Source: an uncultured Clostridia bacterium
GTDB lineage: Bacteria; Bacillota; Clostridia; Christensenellales; UBA1242
Assembly: GCA_944380415.1 (NCBI GenBank)
Contig: CALWHN010000009.1
Coordinates: 1 to 37,620, forward strand
Length of the DNA: 37,620 bases
Direction of reading: 5' to 3'
Shown: positions 22,536 through 30,271 of the stretch, piece by piece
Layout: each line of letters opens with the position of its first letter
How positions within the stretch are numbered: the first letter of the stretch is position 1
Notes under the pieces: generated by a model
The model's database searches: none
What the model saw: the letters and a program-made list of their open reading frames with translations, nothing else
What the model was told of the DNA's origin: nothing
Program-made: the position numbers and the translations under genes

Positions 22536-23260
22536 TTATTTTCGGTAAAAACTCAGTTTTAGAAGCTGTTAGAAGCGAAAAAACTTTCAACGAAATTTTA
22601 ATTGAAAAAGGGCTTAAGGACAGAGCCATTCAAGAGATTATTGACTTTGCAAGGGAAAATGGCGTCAAATTGGATTTTGTTTCAAAAGAGATTCTTCAAA
22701 GAAAGGTTCGCGCCCAGGGGCAAAGGCCAAATCTTCAAGGCGTTGTTGCAGAAATTATTGACTTTGAATATAGCTCTCTCGACGAGCTTTTAAGTGGAAG
22801 CGGAAATCTAATTTTAATTTTAGATGGGGTAACGGATCCCCACAATCTTGGGGCAATTGTTAGGACTGCGGAGTGCGCAGGGGCAAACGGAATTATAATT
22901 CCCAAAAGGCGAGCCTGCCAGGTCAATGAAACAGTTGTAAAAACAAGCGCAGGCGCAATTTCCAACGTCAAGGTAGCAAGGGTTGGAAATTTGCAAAACG
23001 CAATTTCAGAGCTCAAAGAAAACGGTTTTTGGATTTACGCAGTTGAAGTTGGAGGAAAGGACATTTTCTCTTCAAATCTTTCTGGAAAAGTTGCCCTTGT
23101 TTTGGGAAGCGAAGGAGAAGGGGTTGGCCGCCTTGTTAAAGAAAGTTGCGACGGAATTGTTACAATTCCAATGTTCGGGAAGATAAACTCGCTAAATGTT
23201 TCTGTTGCCGCGGCAATTTCAACCTTTGAAGTGGTTAGACAAAGAACAAAAAAAGAATAG
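22532..23260 (+). CDS. rlmB: 23S rRNA 2'-O-methyltransferase, RlmB/TrmH family
   Basis: 242 aa from ATG 22532, with GGAGGAAGA directly upstream and an ATGA overlap with mrnC. SPOUT-class methyltransferase: N-terminal substrate domain (IIFGKNSVLEAVRSEK, then LQGVVAEI) and a knotted catalytic domain with LILDGVTDPHNLGAIVRTAE, NETVVKTSAGAI, VALVLGSEGEGVGRLV and IPMFGKINSLNVSVAAAI. The last three are the TrmH motifs 1-3 that form the SAM knot. mrnC-rlmB adjacency is standard in Firmicutes, where cysS usually precedes; cysS is absent here. Confidence 0.94.
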   Translation: MIIFGKNSVLEAVRSEKTFNEILIEKGLKDRAIQEIIDFARENGVKLDFVSKEILQRKVRAQGQRPNLQGVVAEIIDFEYSSLDELLSGSGNLILILDGVTDPHNLGAIVRTAECAGANGIIIPKRRACQVNETVVKTSAGAISNVKVARVGNLQNAISELKENGFWIYAVEVGGKDIFSSNLSGKVALVLGSEGEGVGRLVKESCDGIVTIPMFGKINSLNVSVAAAISTFEVVRQRTKKE

Positions 23261-23288
23261 TGGATCAACAGCTTTTATTTGAAAAGAT

Positions 23289-23324
23289 AAAGGATAGTGT
23301 CATTTTGAGAACTATCCTTTTTAA
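23289..23324 (+). terminator. Bidirectional terminator between rlmB and mnmA
   Basis: AAAGGATAGT (23289-23298), a 12-nt loop and ACTATCCTTT (23311-23320), followed by T; the A-rich flank on the other side serves convergent mnmA. Confidence 0.85.
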
Positions 23325-23346
23325 TTTAAAAATGTTGAATACCATT

Positions 23347-24423
23347 TTATTTATAATAGCTTTCAATTACGCCCCCGCCCAAGCATCGCTCTGTTTGATC
23401 ATAGAGAACAACGAATTGTCCCGGAGTTATTGCTCTTTGGGGCTTTTTGAAGTCAACTTTAATTTTGTTGTCATCTAAAACTGTTACATCAACTTCCTGG
23501 TCGCCTTGGCGATATCTAAACTTTGCAAAGCAGCTGAACCTGTCGCCCGAAGGACGCGTCCCAATCCAGTTAAACTCCTTTGCATATAGGCCGTTTGAAA
23601 ACAAAAGGTCGTCTTCTCCTTGGGAAACAATTAAGACGTTGTTTTCCAAATCTTTGTCCAAAACGAACCAGCGTCCGCCGTTTCCTCCCGCCTTTCCGCC
23701 AATGTTAAGGCCTCGCCTTTGGCCAAGAGTGTAATACATCAACCCTTCGTGATTTCCAACAACTTCGCCGCTTGGAGTTTTGATTTGGCCTGGCTTTGCA
23801 GGAAGAAAGTTTTTAAGAAATTGTCTGAAATTTCTTTCTCCAATAAAGCAAACGCCAGTTGAGTCCTTTTTTTCTGCGTTTGAAAGGTTTAGCTCTTTTG
23901 CAATTTTTCTAACCTCAACTTTTTCCATGTCCGCAAGAGGGAAGATTACGCTTGAAAGCTGTTCTTGAGAGAGTTGATTTAAAAAATATGATTGATCTTT
24001 GCTCTTGTCCTTTGCCTTGTAAAGCCAAAACTCACCGTTGTTTTCAACAACCTTTGCATAGTGGCCAGTTGCAATTTTTGATGCGCCAATTTTCTTTGCA
24101 AACTCCAAAAACGGGCCAAATTTAATTTCTCTGTTGCAAAGTACATCCGGATTTGGCGTTCTTCCTTCGCGATATTCTTTTAAAAAATATTCGAAGACGC
24201 GCTCATAATATTCTTTTGCATAGTTAACTGAATAGAAGGGGATTCCAATTGTGTTGCAAACTCGTTTAACATCCTCATAATCTGCTTCACTTGTGCAAGT
24301 TTCGCTTTCTTCTTCCCAGTTGATCATGAAGACGGCAACAACGTTCTTTCCCTCTTTCTTTAAAAGATACGCGCTGACTGCGGAGTCGACCCCGCCGCTC
24401 ATTCCAACAACAACTGTTTCCAT
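23347..24423 (-). CDS. mnmA: tRNA-specific 2-thiouridylase MnmA
   Basis: 358 aa. It adds sulfur to U34 of tRNA Lys, Glu and Gln. PP-loop SGGVDS at 9-14; catalytic cysteines Cys96 (PDVLCNREIKF) and Cys192 (STGVCFIGERNF); also GHYAKV, KDQSYFLNQL and YYTLGQRRGLNIGG. Full length. ATG 24423 directly follows the TAA of the TM2-protein gene, and the AAAGGAAAG ribosome binding site lies within that gene, so translation is probably coupled. Confidence 0.96.
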   Translation of the reverse strand: METVVVGMSGGVDSAVSAYLLKKEGKNVVAVFMINWEEESETCTSEADYEDVKRVCNTIGIPFYSVNYAKEYYERVFEYFLKEYREGRTPNPDVLCNREIKFGPFLEFAKKIGASKIATGHYAKVVENNGEFWLYKAKDKSKDQSYFLNQLSQEQLSSVIFPLADMEKVEVRKIAKELNLSNAEKKDSTGVCFIGERNFRQFLKNFLPAKPGQIKTPSGEVVGNHEGLMYYTLGQRRGLNIGGKAGGNGGRWFVLDKDLENNVLIVSQGEDDLLFSNGLYAKEFNWIGTRPSGDRFSCFAKFRYRQGDQEVDVTVLDDNKIKVDFKKPQRAITPGQFVVLYDQTERCLGGGVIESYYK

Positions 24424-25140
24424 TTATCTTTCCTTTTTAGTTCTTTTCTTTTTGTTCTTTAGTGCATTCAGTTTTTCAACAACTTCGCTGTTCTTCTTGA
24501 TTTTATCTTCTTTTTCTAGTTTTGAAGCGTCTTCTTGGGTTGGTATTTCCTCACTCTCTTTGGATTTATCTTTTTTATTTTCCTTTAATTTGTTGTTTTT
24601 ATCAAACTTTAAGTTTTCAACTGGTTCAGCATTTTTATCAGACAAGACAACATCTTTTAAGCTGTATAAATCTTCGTTGATTGCAACAGGAATTTTATAT
24701 CTTTCAAATATAATTGCAATCAAATCTGAAAACCAGAAGATAAGAACGCATGTTCCAGGAATTATTGCAATTATTCTGAGAATATACCACAAATTTGAGC
24801 CATAGATGTAGTCTGTTAAGATAACCATTACAATTGCTAAAACAAAACCAAAAAGTGAAACTCCCGCCTTGATGAATCTTCCTAAATAAAAATTGTGGGC
24901 GCCGGTGTAGCCAAGAAAAAGGCAGAGCAAAAGAGCGGTTGACTTTTTTGAGTCTGGCGGCCAATCTGCCGTTTTAATTGTGTCCTTATAATTTCCCTTT
25001 AAAATCAGTTTTTTTGCCGATTTATTGGAGGTGTAGTTTAGGCGCTCAAAAACTAAGCCACACTCGTGGCACGATTTTTCGTGTTGAAAACACCTTTCCT
25101 TGCATCTTGGACACTTTTTGTATGGCGAAAGATTTCTCAT
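24424..25140 (-). CDS. Zinc-ribbon and TM2-domain membrane protein
   Basis: 238 aa. The N-terminus carries two CxxC pairs (KKCPRCKERCF and SCHECGLVF, residues about 8-29), a zinc ribbon. Residues about 65-145 are a TM2 domain: KKSTALLLCLFLGYTGAHNF, YLGRFIKAG, then two further hydrophobic segments. The C-terminal 80 residues are a highly charged Lys/Glu tail. Function of TM2 proteins is generally unknown. It lies immediately upstream of mnmA and shares its operon. The start ATG 25140 has no clear ribosome binding site. Confidence 0.85.
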   Translation of the reverse strand: MRNLSPYKKCPRCKERCFQHEKSCHECGLVFERLNYTSNKSAKKLILKGNYKDTIKTADWPPDSKKSTALLLCLFLGYTGAHNFYLGRFIKAGVSLFGFVLAIVMVILTDYIYGSNLWYILRIIAIIPGTCVLIFWFSDLIAIIFERYKIPVAINEDLYSLKDVVLSDKNAEPVENLKFDKNNKLKENKKDKSKESEEIPTQEDASKLEKEDKIKKNSEVVEKLNALKNKKKRTKKER

Positions 25141-25172
25141 CAGTTAAAGTTTATATTAACTTAAATTAAATG

Positions 25173-25898
25173 TCAATTTATTTCGTAAATGTCGGAAATT
25201 TTGCCGTCTGAGATGTTTCCACAGTAAACCTTTGCAAAGTCGTCATACAGAAGAACAACGGCAAGAGAACTGTAATAGTTAACAAGCTTAACCTCGTTGA
25301 AAGCCCCGAAATATTCCTTTAAAACGTCCTTAGAAAGCCGTGTTTCAAGGCTTTGAGAAACATAACCCAGTGCGTGCTTAAAGTCGCCAGCATAGATTGA
25401 TTGAAAGAAATCTAAAAACTTTGCCTCATCGGAAAGCTCCTTTTGCTCTTTGTTGGTGTAAACAAAGTATTCTTCCTCCAGCTTTAAAGCGCTTTCTGTT
25501 GCACCAAAAATTTGAACTCTTGCGCGGCCAGAAATGTCGTTTAAAAATGAAAGTTTTTTTATTTTAGAGTTTGAAACTTCAACCTGGTTTCCAGAAAATT
25601 CCGTCTCGCCAATTGAAAGAGGAAACAACTTTAACATAACATTGTTTTCTGGAAGAAAATATGCTTTTGCAAACCTTGGCTGGGAAATGGTTTGGCCCGT
25701 AAAATTTAAATCAAAACTAAAGGGCAAAAGTTTTTTTGTTTCGTGCGGGTAAACTTTAAAAGTTAAAATTTTGACGTCTTCAATTTCAAGGTTGATTTCA
25801 TCGGCCAAACACTCCGAGGTTGAAACGCAAAAAACCTCGGCTTCGCAATTAAAAAGCTTGATCGTTGCAGGATAATCTTTAATTATGTGAAGAACCAT
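25173..25898 (-). CDS. Hypothetical protein, 241 aa
   Basis: The start ATG 25898 has AAAGG upstream. No signal peptide or membrane segment. The N-terminal two thirds are beta-rich and recall a SPOCS-like fold, with an opening VLHIIKDYPATIKLFNCEAE and strands such as EIEDVKILTFKVYPHE, but this is only an impression. The C-terminal part (about 165-241: LDFFQSIYAGDFKHALGYVS, LVNYYSSLAVVLLYDDFAKV) resembles the small alpha+beta NTF2-like fold used in many secreted or forespore proteins. I do not recognise the family. It is 32 bp upstream of the TM2 gene and probably in the same operon as it and mnmA. Confidence 0.6.
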   Translation of the reverse strand: MVLHIIKDYPATIKLFNCEAEVFCVSTSECLADEINLEIEDVKILTFKVYPHETKKLLPFSFDLNFTGQTISQPRFAKAYFLPENNVMLKLFPLSIGETEFSGNQVEVSNSKIKKLSFLNDISGRARVQIFGATESALKLEEEYFVYTNKEQKELSDEAKFLDFFQSIYAGDFKHALGYVSQSLETRLSKDVLKEYFGAFNEVKLVNYYSSLAVVLLYDDFAKVYCGNISDGKISDIYEIN

Positions 25899-26001
25899 TT
25901 AAACCTTTTAACCTATTCGTTATTAAATTTATTCAATAAAAGGCCAAAAAATGTTTAAAATTTGTCGCTTTGTCAATACTTTGCAAGGAAAGGAGAATAT
26001 T

Positions 26002-26856
26002 ATGGAAAACAGCAAATGGAGTGACAGGGAAGTTAAAAAACTTTTTTCTGTTGTTGAAGAGGCAAAGAGCCAAAATAAAAGCCTTTTAGAGGCGTTTAGA
26101 ATTTATGCTAAAAAATCTGGCCGAAAGCCAAACAGCGTTCGAAACTTTTATTATCAGGAAATTGAACGACTAAAAAACTCAAGTAAAAGGGCGGACAGAC
26201 TTGGCATTAATTTAGAAAATCATTTAATCTCTAGGCCAGAGAGATTTACAAACGAACAGTCTAAGGCCTTGGTTAAAGAGATTTTAAGAAAAAAATGTTT
26301 GGGACTTTCGGTTAGAAAGGCGTGCTTGGAGCAGGCCGGGGGAGACCTTTCGAAAATGGTTCGCCTTCAAAACAAGTTTAGAAATGTTATTAAATATGAA
26401 AAAGACCTATACAATGAATGTTTAAAAGAACTTAGAGAAGAAGGCCTTGAAACAGGAGGAAATGTTGTTTATTTAAAAAAACAAGAGGAAAAACGCCTCA
26501 GCGACGAAGATGTCAGCAGCCTTTTCATGGGGCTTGTCAAACTTGTTAAGAGAACGGCCTTTGAAAACGCAGAGCGCGAGCTTTATGGTCAAACAAAAAA
26601 TATGTCTGCAGAGCTGAGAGAAACAATTGCAAAACTTTCTGCCGCAGAAAAACGAGCCCAAATTTTAAAAGAAGATTTAATTTTGCAAGAAAAAAAGAAT
26701 AAGGCGCTAACTCAAGAAAATTTAGAACTTAAGACGCGCCTTGCAAAGTTTATGAGTGAAAAGATTATTAAAACATCCAACAACAAGAACAAAAGTCTTG
26801 CAAACTATCTAAGAGAAATTAGAGATAGGGGAAGAGAAGTTAAAACAAAAGTTTAA
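26002..26856 (+). CDS. Myb/SANT-like (RsfA-type) DNA-binding protein with coiled coil
   Basis: 284 aa from ATG 26002, preceded by AAAGGAG; the upstream in-frame ATG at 25951 is rejected. Residues 4-58 form a Myb/SANT-like helix-turn-helix (KWSDREVKKLFSVVEEAKSQ, then SGRKPNSVRNFYYQEIERL). This resembles RsfA-family prespore regulators of Bacilli. A second, similar helical unit follows (about 78-135: RFTNEQSKALVKEILRKKCL, LEQAGGDLSKMVRLQNKFR). Residues 170-260 form a long coiled coil (MSAELRETIAKLSAAEKRAQ, KNKALTQENLELKTRLAKF), and the end is basic. Regulation of sporulation genes is a hypothesis. It converges on degV with a 4-bp overlap. Confidence 0.7.
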   Translation: MENSKWSDREVKKLFSVVEEAKSQNKSLLEAFRIYAKKSGRKPNSVRNFYYQEIERLKNSSKRADRLGINLENHLISRPERFTNEQSKALVKEILRKKCLGLSVRKACLEQAGGDLSKMVRLQNKFRNVIKYEKDLYNECLKELREEGLETGGNVVYLKKQEEKRLSDEDVSSLFMGLVKLVKRTAFENAERELYGQTKNMSAELRETIAKLSAAEKRAQILKEDLILQEKKNKALTQENLELKTRLAKFMSEKIIKTSNNKNKSLANYLREIRDRGREVKTKV

Positions 26857-27710
26857 GCCTTTTCTCCGTTGATGAAAAGAACGCCAAGCGTGTCTTTTCC
26901 ACAATGGCTTGTTATTGTTGCCCCTGCTAAATTGCAGATGATTTGCTTGAAGCCCGCCGCTTCGAGCTTTTTTGTTATCATTTCGTTTAGTGCTTTATTT
27001 TCAGTTGTGTAGGTAACAAAAGCTCTGTCCAAAACCGGATTTTTATATTCCGAAAGAAGGTCGTTTACATATTTTTCAATAACAGCCTCATATTTGCCAA
27101 TGTATTTTCTATCAACAATCATCTTGCCATCGGAAAGCTTAATTTTGGGCTTAATTCTCAAGACGTTAGCGCCAAAGACGGCAACGGCAGAGCATCTTCC
27201 GCCCTTGTGAAGGTAATTTAAGTTGCTGATTATAAATGAGGCTTGAACGCGAGGAACTTCCTCTTTAAGCTCCTCAAGAATTTGCTCAAACGGCTTTCCT
27301 TCTTTGATTTTATCCCCAGCCGACAGGGCAATCAGCCCGCTTCCCGTTGAAAGCGAAAGGCTGTCAACAACGCCAACATAGCCAAGCTCTTCTGCCGCAA
27401 GTTTTGAATTTTGGCAAGTTGAAGAAAGCTCTGAAGAGAGCGAGATGTGGATAATTTTATCCGCCTTGTGTTCTTTTTTAACTTGCTCAAAATATTCTTT
27501 GTATGACTCAACGCTCCTTGCCGCTGTTTTTGGAAGAGAGCCAGCTTTGTCAACAAAGTTAAAGATTTTTTCGTTTGTTATGCTAGCGCCGTCGTCATAA
27601 AAATCTTCATCTCCCAAATTGACGATTAGAGGGCAGGGGACAATTTCAAATTCCTTTTGAAATTGTTTTGGAACATCTGCCGTGCTGTCTGCCGTTACTA
27701 TAATTTTCAT
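26853..27710 (-). CDS. DegV family fatty-acid-binding protein
   Basis: 285 aa, start ATG 27710 with AGGAGG upstream. DegV/FakB proteins bind a fatty acid and present it to FakA kinase for phosphorylation. Family features: IIVTADSTADVPKQF, LGDEDFYDDG, KTAARSVESYKEYF, IHISLSSELSSTCQNSKLAA, NLNYLHKGGRCSAV and the C-terminal TSHCGKDTLGVLFING. The length matches. It is 9 bp downstream of lepB, in the same transcript. Most Clostridia have several paralogues, and FakA is not in the window, so the ligand is unknown. Confidence 0.92.
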   Translation of the reverse strand: MKIIVTADSTADVPKQFQKEFEIVPCPLIVNLGDEDFYDDGASITNEKIFNFVDKAGSLPKTAARSVESYKEYFEQVKKEHKADKIIHISLSSELSSTCQNSKLAAEELGYVGVVDSLSLSTGSGLIALSAGDKIKEGKPFEQILEELKEEVPRVQASFIISNLNYLHKGGRCSAVAVFGANVLRIKPKIKLSDGKMIVDRKYIGKYEAVIEKYVNDLLSEYKNPVLDRAFVTYTTENKALNEMITKKLEAAGFKQIICNLAGATITSHCGKDTLGVLFINGEKA

Positions 27711-27719
27711 AAATCCTCC

Positions 27720-28478
27720 TTAACCAAAAATTAAATGCCAAAAATATAAGAAGATTTGACTAAAATGGTTTTCGCTTTCGTGAACAATTATGTCAACGCG
27801 GCCAACATAGTTGTTTTCCGTGTTTGGGCCATATTCTGCGCAATCTCGGCTGTCCTCTCGGTTGTCTCCCAAATAGAAAAATTCGCCATCGTTTAAAGTT
27901 AGAAAGTAAACTTGGCCATAATTCCCAACGTCAATCTGCGTGAAACGCTCTGGGTTTAAGCTTCGATAGTTGGTAAAGTTGTTGTAGGTTTGATAGAGCG
28001 AGGTTCCCTCTTCAAGATATGGTTCATCCAAGATTTCAACTTCACTTTGTCCGCTTTTAATTAGCATGACTTTGTATGTTCTGTTTGCTGGGAAAATTTC
28101 GTTTGTTATTGCAACAACAGCAACTTTGTCTCCCTCTTTTGCAATTAACCTTTTGATCACATATTTCCCGTCAACAGGGCTTTTTGCAACGATTATATCG
28201 CCGTAATCTGCTGCGCCAAATCTGTTAATGTAAACGGAGTCGTTTGAAGAGCCCTCAATCAAATTTCCCTCTTCGTCATAACACTGAGCGTTTAGCGTTG
28301 GAATCATTGAAGGGCCATCAACAGGAGTGCAAACATAGACAAAAGAGAAAACAGCAACAACAGCGCAACAAATTATAAAAGTTATAAAAATTGTTTTGAA
28401 TAAAATCATTGCCCAAAGTGGAAACTCGGGCTTGTATATGTTGACCTTTTTTATGTAGTTTATTTTTTTTCTGCTCAT
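27720..28478 (-). CDS. lepB: Signal peptidase I (type I, Ser/Lys dyad)
   Basis: 252 aa. A cytosolic basic N-terminus, then a membrane segment (about 24-50), then the catalytic domain. Catalytic Ser57 in VDGPSMIPTL and Lys109 in GKYVIKRLIAKEGD; box E is YLGDNREDSRD. The Lys makes it the bacterial type and not a SipW (ER-type) peptidase. The catalytic region is longer than usual, with extra loops after the Ser (CYDEEGNLIEGSSNDSVYIN) and in the beta domain. It removes signal peptides from secreted proteins at the outer face of the membrane. The ATG lacks a Shine-Dalgarno; the leader of about 11 nt is nearly all A. Confidence 0.93.
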   Translation of the reverse strand: MSRKKINYIKKVNIYKPEFPLWAMILFKTIFITFIICCAVVAVFSFVYVCTPVDGPSMIPTLNAQCYDEEGNLIEGSSNDSVYINRFGAADYGDIIVAKSPVDGKYVIKRLIAKEGDKVAVVAITNEIFPANRTYKVMLIKSGQSEVEILDEPYLEEGTSLYQTYNNFTNYRSLNPERFTQIDVGNYGQVYFLTLNDGEFFYLGDNREDSRDCAEYGPNTENNYVGRVDIIVHESENHFSQIFLYFWHLIFG

Positions 28479-28490
28479 TTTTATTTTTTG

Positions 28491-28519
28491 AGTATACAGA
28501 GATTTTGCTCTTTTGTCAA
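28491..28519 (-). promoter_or_regulatory. Sigma-A promoter of lepB-degV
   Basis: On the minus strand TTGACA (28514-28519), 17 bp, TATACT (28491-28496); 12 nt separate the -10 box from the lepB ATG. Confidence 0.8.
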
Positions 28520-28580
28520 ATCAATTGAAAGCTGGCAGCCTTTTGCTAAAGCAATAAATCAATTTTCGACACAATATAAC

Positions 28581-28604
28581 AAAAAAAGCATCTTGCGATG
28601 CTTA
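28581..28604 (-). terminator. Terminator whose stem contains the stop codon of the DUF2188 gene
   Basis: On the minus strand AAGCATC-GCAA-GATGCTT then TTTTT. The TAA stop (28602-28604) overlaps the first bases of the stem. Confidence 0.8.
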
Positions 28605-29204
28605 TCTTTTTTGAAATTTGCCGTCCTTCTTGTGAACTCTTAAATTTGCACCCTTCGCCTCGGACAACTTTTCTGCATATTCAAGCGCCTCGGCTTTGGT
28701 TGCACATCTTTTTGATGCTCTTGCCGAGCCGGTTTTCTTAACAACCCATTGCCTGTTTTCTTTGTCGTATGTTACCCCATATGTTTCTTTTGTCATTGGT
28801 TTTTCCTCCTTAACTTGCTGTTTTTCAGCATGTTCTTTTTGAGCTTTTTCCGCCTCAGCAGGTTTTGAATTTTTTGCACTGGAAGCCTTTTTCTTTGGCT
28901 TTTCACTTGTCTTTTTAGTTTCCGCTTCGGCCTCTTCTTTCTGCTCTTCGTTTTGTTCTTCTTTGACCTCTTCCTTTTGTTCTTCTTCTTTTAAAGGCTC
29001 TTCCTTTACGTTTCCAACCTTTTCTTCCTTCCAAGGTTGTTCTTCTACCTTTTCGGCTTCTTCAAGCGCCTTTTGTTTCTTTGCCTTAACAATGTTTAAA
29101 ATTAAAAAGACAACAGTTACAACAAGGGCAAGAGCCAAAACGCCAACAACAATCCAAATTCCATCGCCTGTCATAAACTCATCAAAACTTGCTAAAAAGT
29201 TCAT
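28602..29204 (-). CDS. Membrane-anchored Lys/Glu-rich protein with C-terminal DUF2188 domain
   Basis: 200 aa, start ATG 29204 with AGAGAGG upstream. One membrane segment at about 15-39 (GIWIVVGVLALALVVTVVFL), then about 100 residues of Lys/Glu/Ala-rich, probably extended or coiled-coil linker (EEEQKEEVKEEQNEEQKEEA). The C-terminal about 55 residues form a DUF2188 module: YGVTYDKENRQWVVKKTGSA, RASKRCATKAEALEYAEKLS, then LRVHKKDGKFQKR. The layout places DUF2188 in the cytosol or across the envelope depending on topology; function is unknown. It is monocistronic. Confidence 0.8.
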   Translation of the reverse strand: MNFLASFDEFMTGDGIWIVVGVLALALVVTVVFLILNIVKAKKQKALEEAEKVEEQPWKEEKVGNVKEEPLKEEEQKEEVKEEQNEEQKEEAEAETKKTSEKPKKKASSAKNSKPAEAEKAQKEHAEKQQVKEEKPMTKETYGVTYDKENRQWVVKKTGSARASKRCATKAEALEYAEKLSEAKGANLRVHKKDGKFQKR

Positions 29205-29223
29205 AAAATACCTCTCTAAAATC

Positions 29224-29251
29224 AGTATATCACTTATTAGTTTTTTGTCAA
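29224..29251 (-). promoter_or_regulatory. Promoter of the DUF2188 gene
   Basis: On the minus strand TTGACA (29246-29251), 16 bp, TATACT (29224-29229), upstream of an AGAGAGG ribosome binding site. Confidence 0.75.
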
Positions 29252-29271
29252 GATTATTTAATTAATTTATT

Positions 29272-29299
29272 TTGAAAAAAGAAAAAAATTGTTTATATT
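29272..29299 (+). promoter_or_regulatory. tadA promoter (leaderless)
   Basis: TTGAAA (29272-29277), 16 bp, TATATT (29294-29299), 6 nt to ATG 29306; no Shine-Dalgarno. Confidence 0.65.
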
Positions 29300-29305
29300 T
29301 TTTCT

Positions 29306-29746
29306 ATGGAAGAATTTATGAAAATTGCTTTTGAAGAGGCAAAAAAAGCAGAAAGAGAAGGCGAAGTTCCAATTGGTTCGGCAATTTTTTTAAATGGGAA
29401 ATTAATTTCAAAGGCTCACAATTTAAGGGAAAGAAAAAAGCGCTCAACCGCCCATGCAGAAATTTTGGCAATTGATAAGGCCTGTAAGAAACTTAAAAGC
29501 TGGCGGCTTGAACAGTGTGAAATTTATGTAACGCTTGAGCCATGTTTGATGTGCCTAGGGGCAATCATCAATTCAAGAATAAAAAAACTTGTCTTTGGCG
29601 CTTCTGATTCAAAAAGTGAAACAAAAACATTTTTGCACAGCAAGGACAACAGCTTAAACCACAACCTAATTGTTGAGGGTGGAGTTATGCAGGAGGAATG
29701 TTCAAATCTTTTAAAAAACTTTTTTAAACAGGCAAGGGAAAATTAA
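29306..29746 (+). CDS. tadA: tRNA adenosine(34) deaminase TadA
   Basis: 146 aa. It converts A34 to inosine in tRNA-Arg(ACG) so one tRNA reads CGU, CGC and CGA. Zinc site: AHAEILAID (His50, catalytic Glu52) and EPCLMC (Cys80, Cys83). Also GEVPIGSAI near the N-terminus and KKLVFGASDSKSE, where the usual family pattern has FGA.D.K.GA. Normal length; the start ATG is predicted to coincide with the transcription start. Confidence 0.95.
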   Translation: MEEFMKIAFEEAKKAEREGEVPIGSAIFLNGKLISKAHNLRERKKRSTAHAEILAIDKACKKLKSWRLEQCEIYVTLEPCLMCLGAIINSRIKKLVFGASDSKSETKTFLHSKDNSLNHNLIVEGGVMQEECSNLLKNFFKQAREN

Positions 29747-29747
29747 C

Positions 29748-29776
29748 TTTACATTAGGCTTAAAATATGATATATT
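29748..29776 (+). promoter_or_regulatory. Candidate promoter of the PH-like gene
   Basis: TTTACA (29748-29753), 17 bp, TATATT (29771-29776); AAGGAGAG ribosome binding site before ATG 29805. Confidence 0.55.
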
Positions 29777-29804
29777 TAATACAAATAAATTAAGGAGAGT
29801 GATT

Positions 29805-30182
29805 ATGAAAGATCAGTTCGGCGAGGGCTCTAAAATTCTTTGGCACGACAGGAAAAGATGGTGTGGAATGCCGCTTTCTTTCACAAGATACTATCTTGTT
29901 GAAAATGAAGATTGGCTAAAGTTATATTCTTCAATTGGCTTTTTAAGTATCAGAGGAGAAGAAGTTAATCTTTACAGAGTTTATGACATATCTGTTAGAG
30001 CAACTCTTTCAAACAGGATTTTTGGAACGGGAACTTTAATTTTACACTGCAGCTCAAACAGCTCAGATGAAGTTTATTTAATTAGGATTAAAAATCCATA
30101 TAAAGTTAGGGCAATGCTTTCAGAGCTTATTGAACAAGAGCGTGCAAAACGCGGGAACAGGATTAGCGAATTTACATATTAA
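29805..30182 (+). CDS. PH-like domain protein, 125 aa
   Basis: The start ATG 29805 is placed by AAGGAGAG at the right distance. The whole protein looks like a single bacterial PH fold of the YdbS/bPH type without the usual membrane segments: GMPLSFTRYYLVENEDWLKL, FLSIRGEEVNLYRVYDISVR, RIFGTGTLILHCSSNSSDEV and IRIKNPYKVRAMLSELIEQE. The pattern of an input strand, an RVYDI core and a GTGTL strand is typical. Cytosolic; function not known. Confidence 0.75.
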   Translation: MKDQFGEGSKILWHDRKRWCGMPLSFTRYYLVENEDWLKLYSSIGFLSIRGEEVNLYRVYDISVRATLSNRIFGTGTLILHCSSNSSDEVYLIRIKNPYKVRAMLSELIEQERAKRGNRISEFTY

Positions 30183-30208
30183 AAAAATAATTTTTAATCA
30201 ATTTAACA

Positions 30209-30237
30209 AAAAAACCTCATTTTTTTGAGGTTTTTTA
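30209..30237 (+). terminator. Bidirectional terminator between the PH-like gene and asnS
   Basis: AAAACCTCA (30211-30219), a T-loop, TGAGGTTTT (30226-30234), flanked by A and T runs; asnS ends from the other side at 30272. Confidence 0.8.
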
Positions 30238-30271
30238 TTTATTTTTTTAATTTTTAAAAATTAATTTAAAA

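Noticed and set aside
27720..28478. SipW assignment for the signal peptidase
   Set aside because: Lys109 in GKYVIKRLIAKEGD makes it a bacterial Ser/Lys type; SipW enzymes carry His instead.
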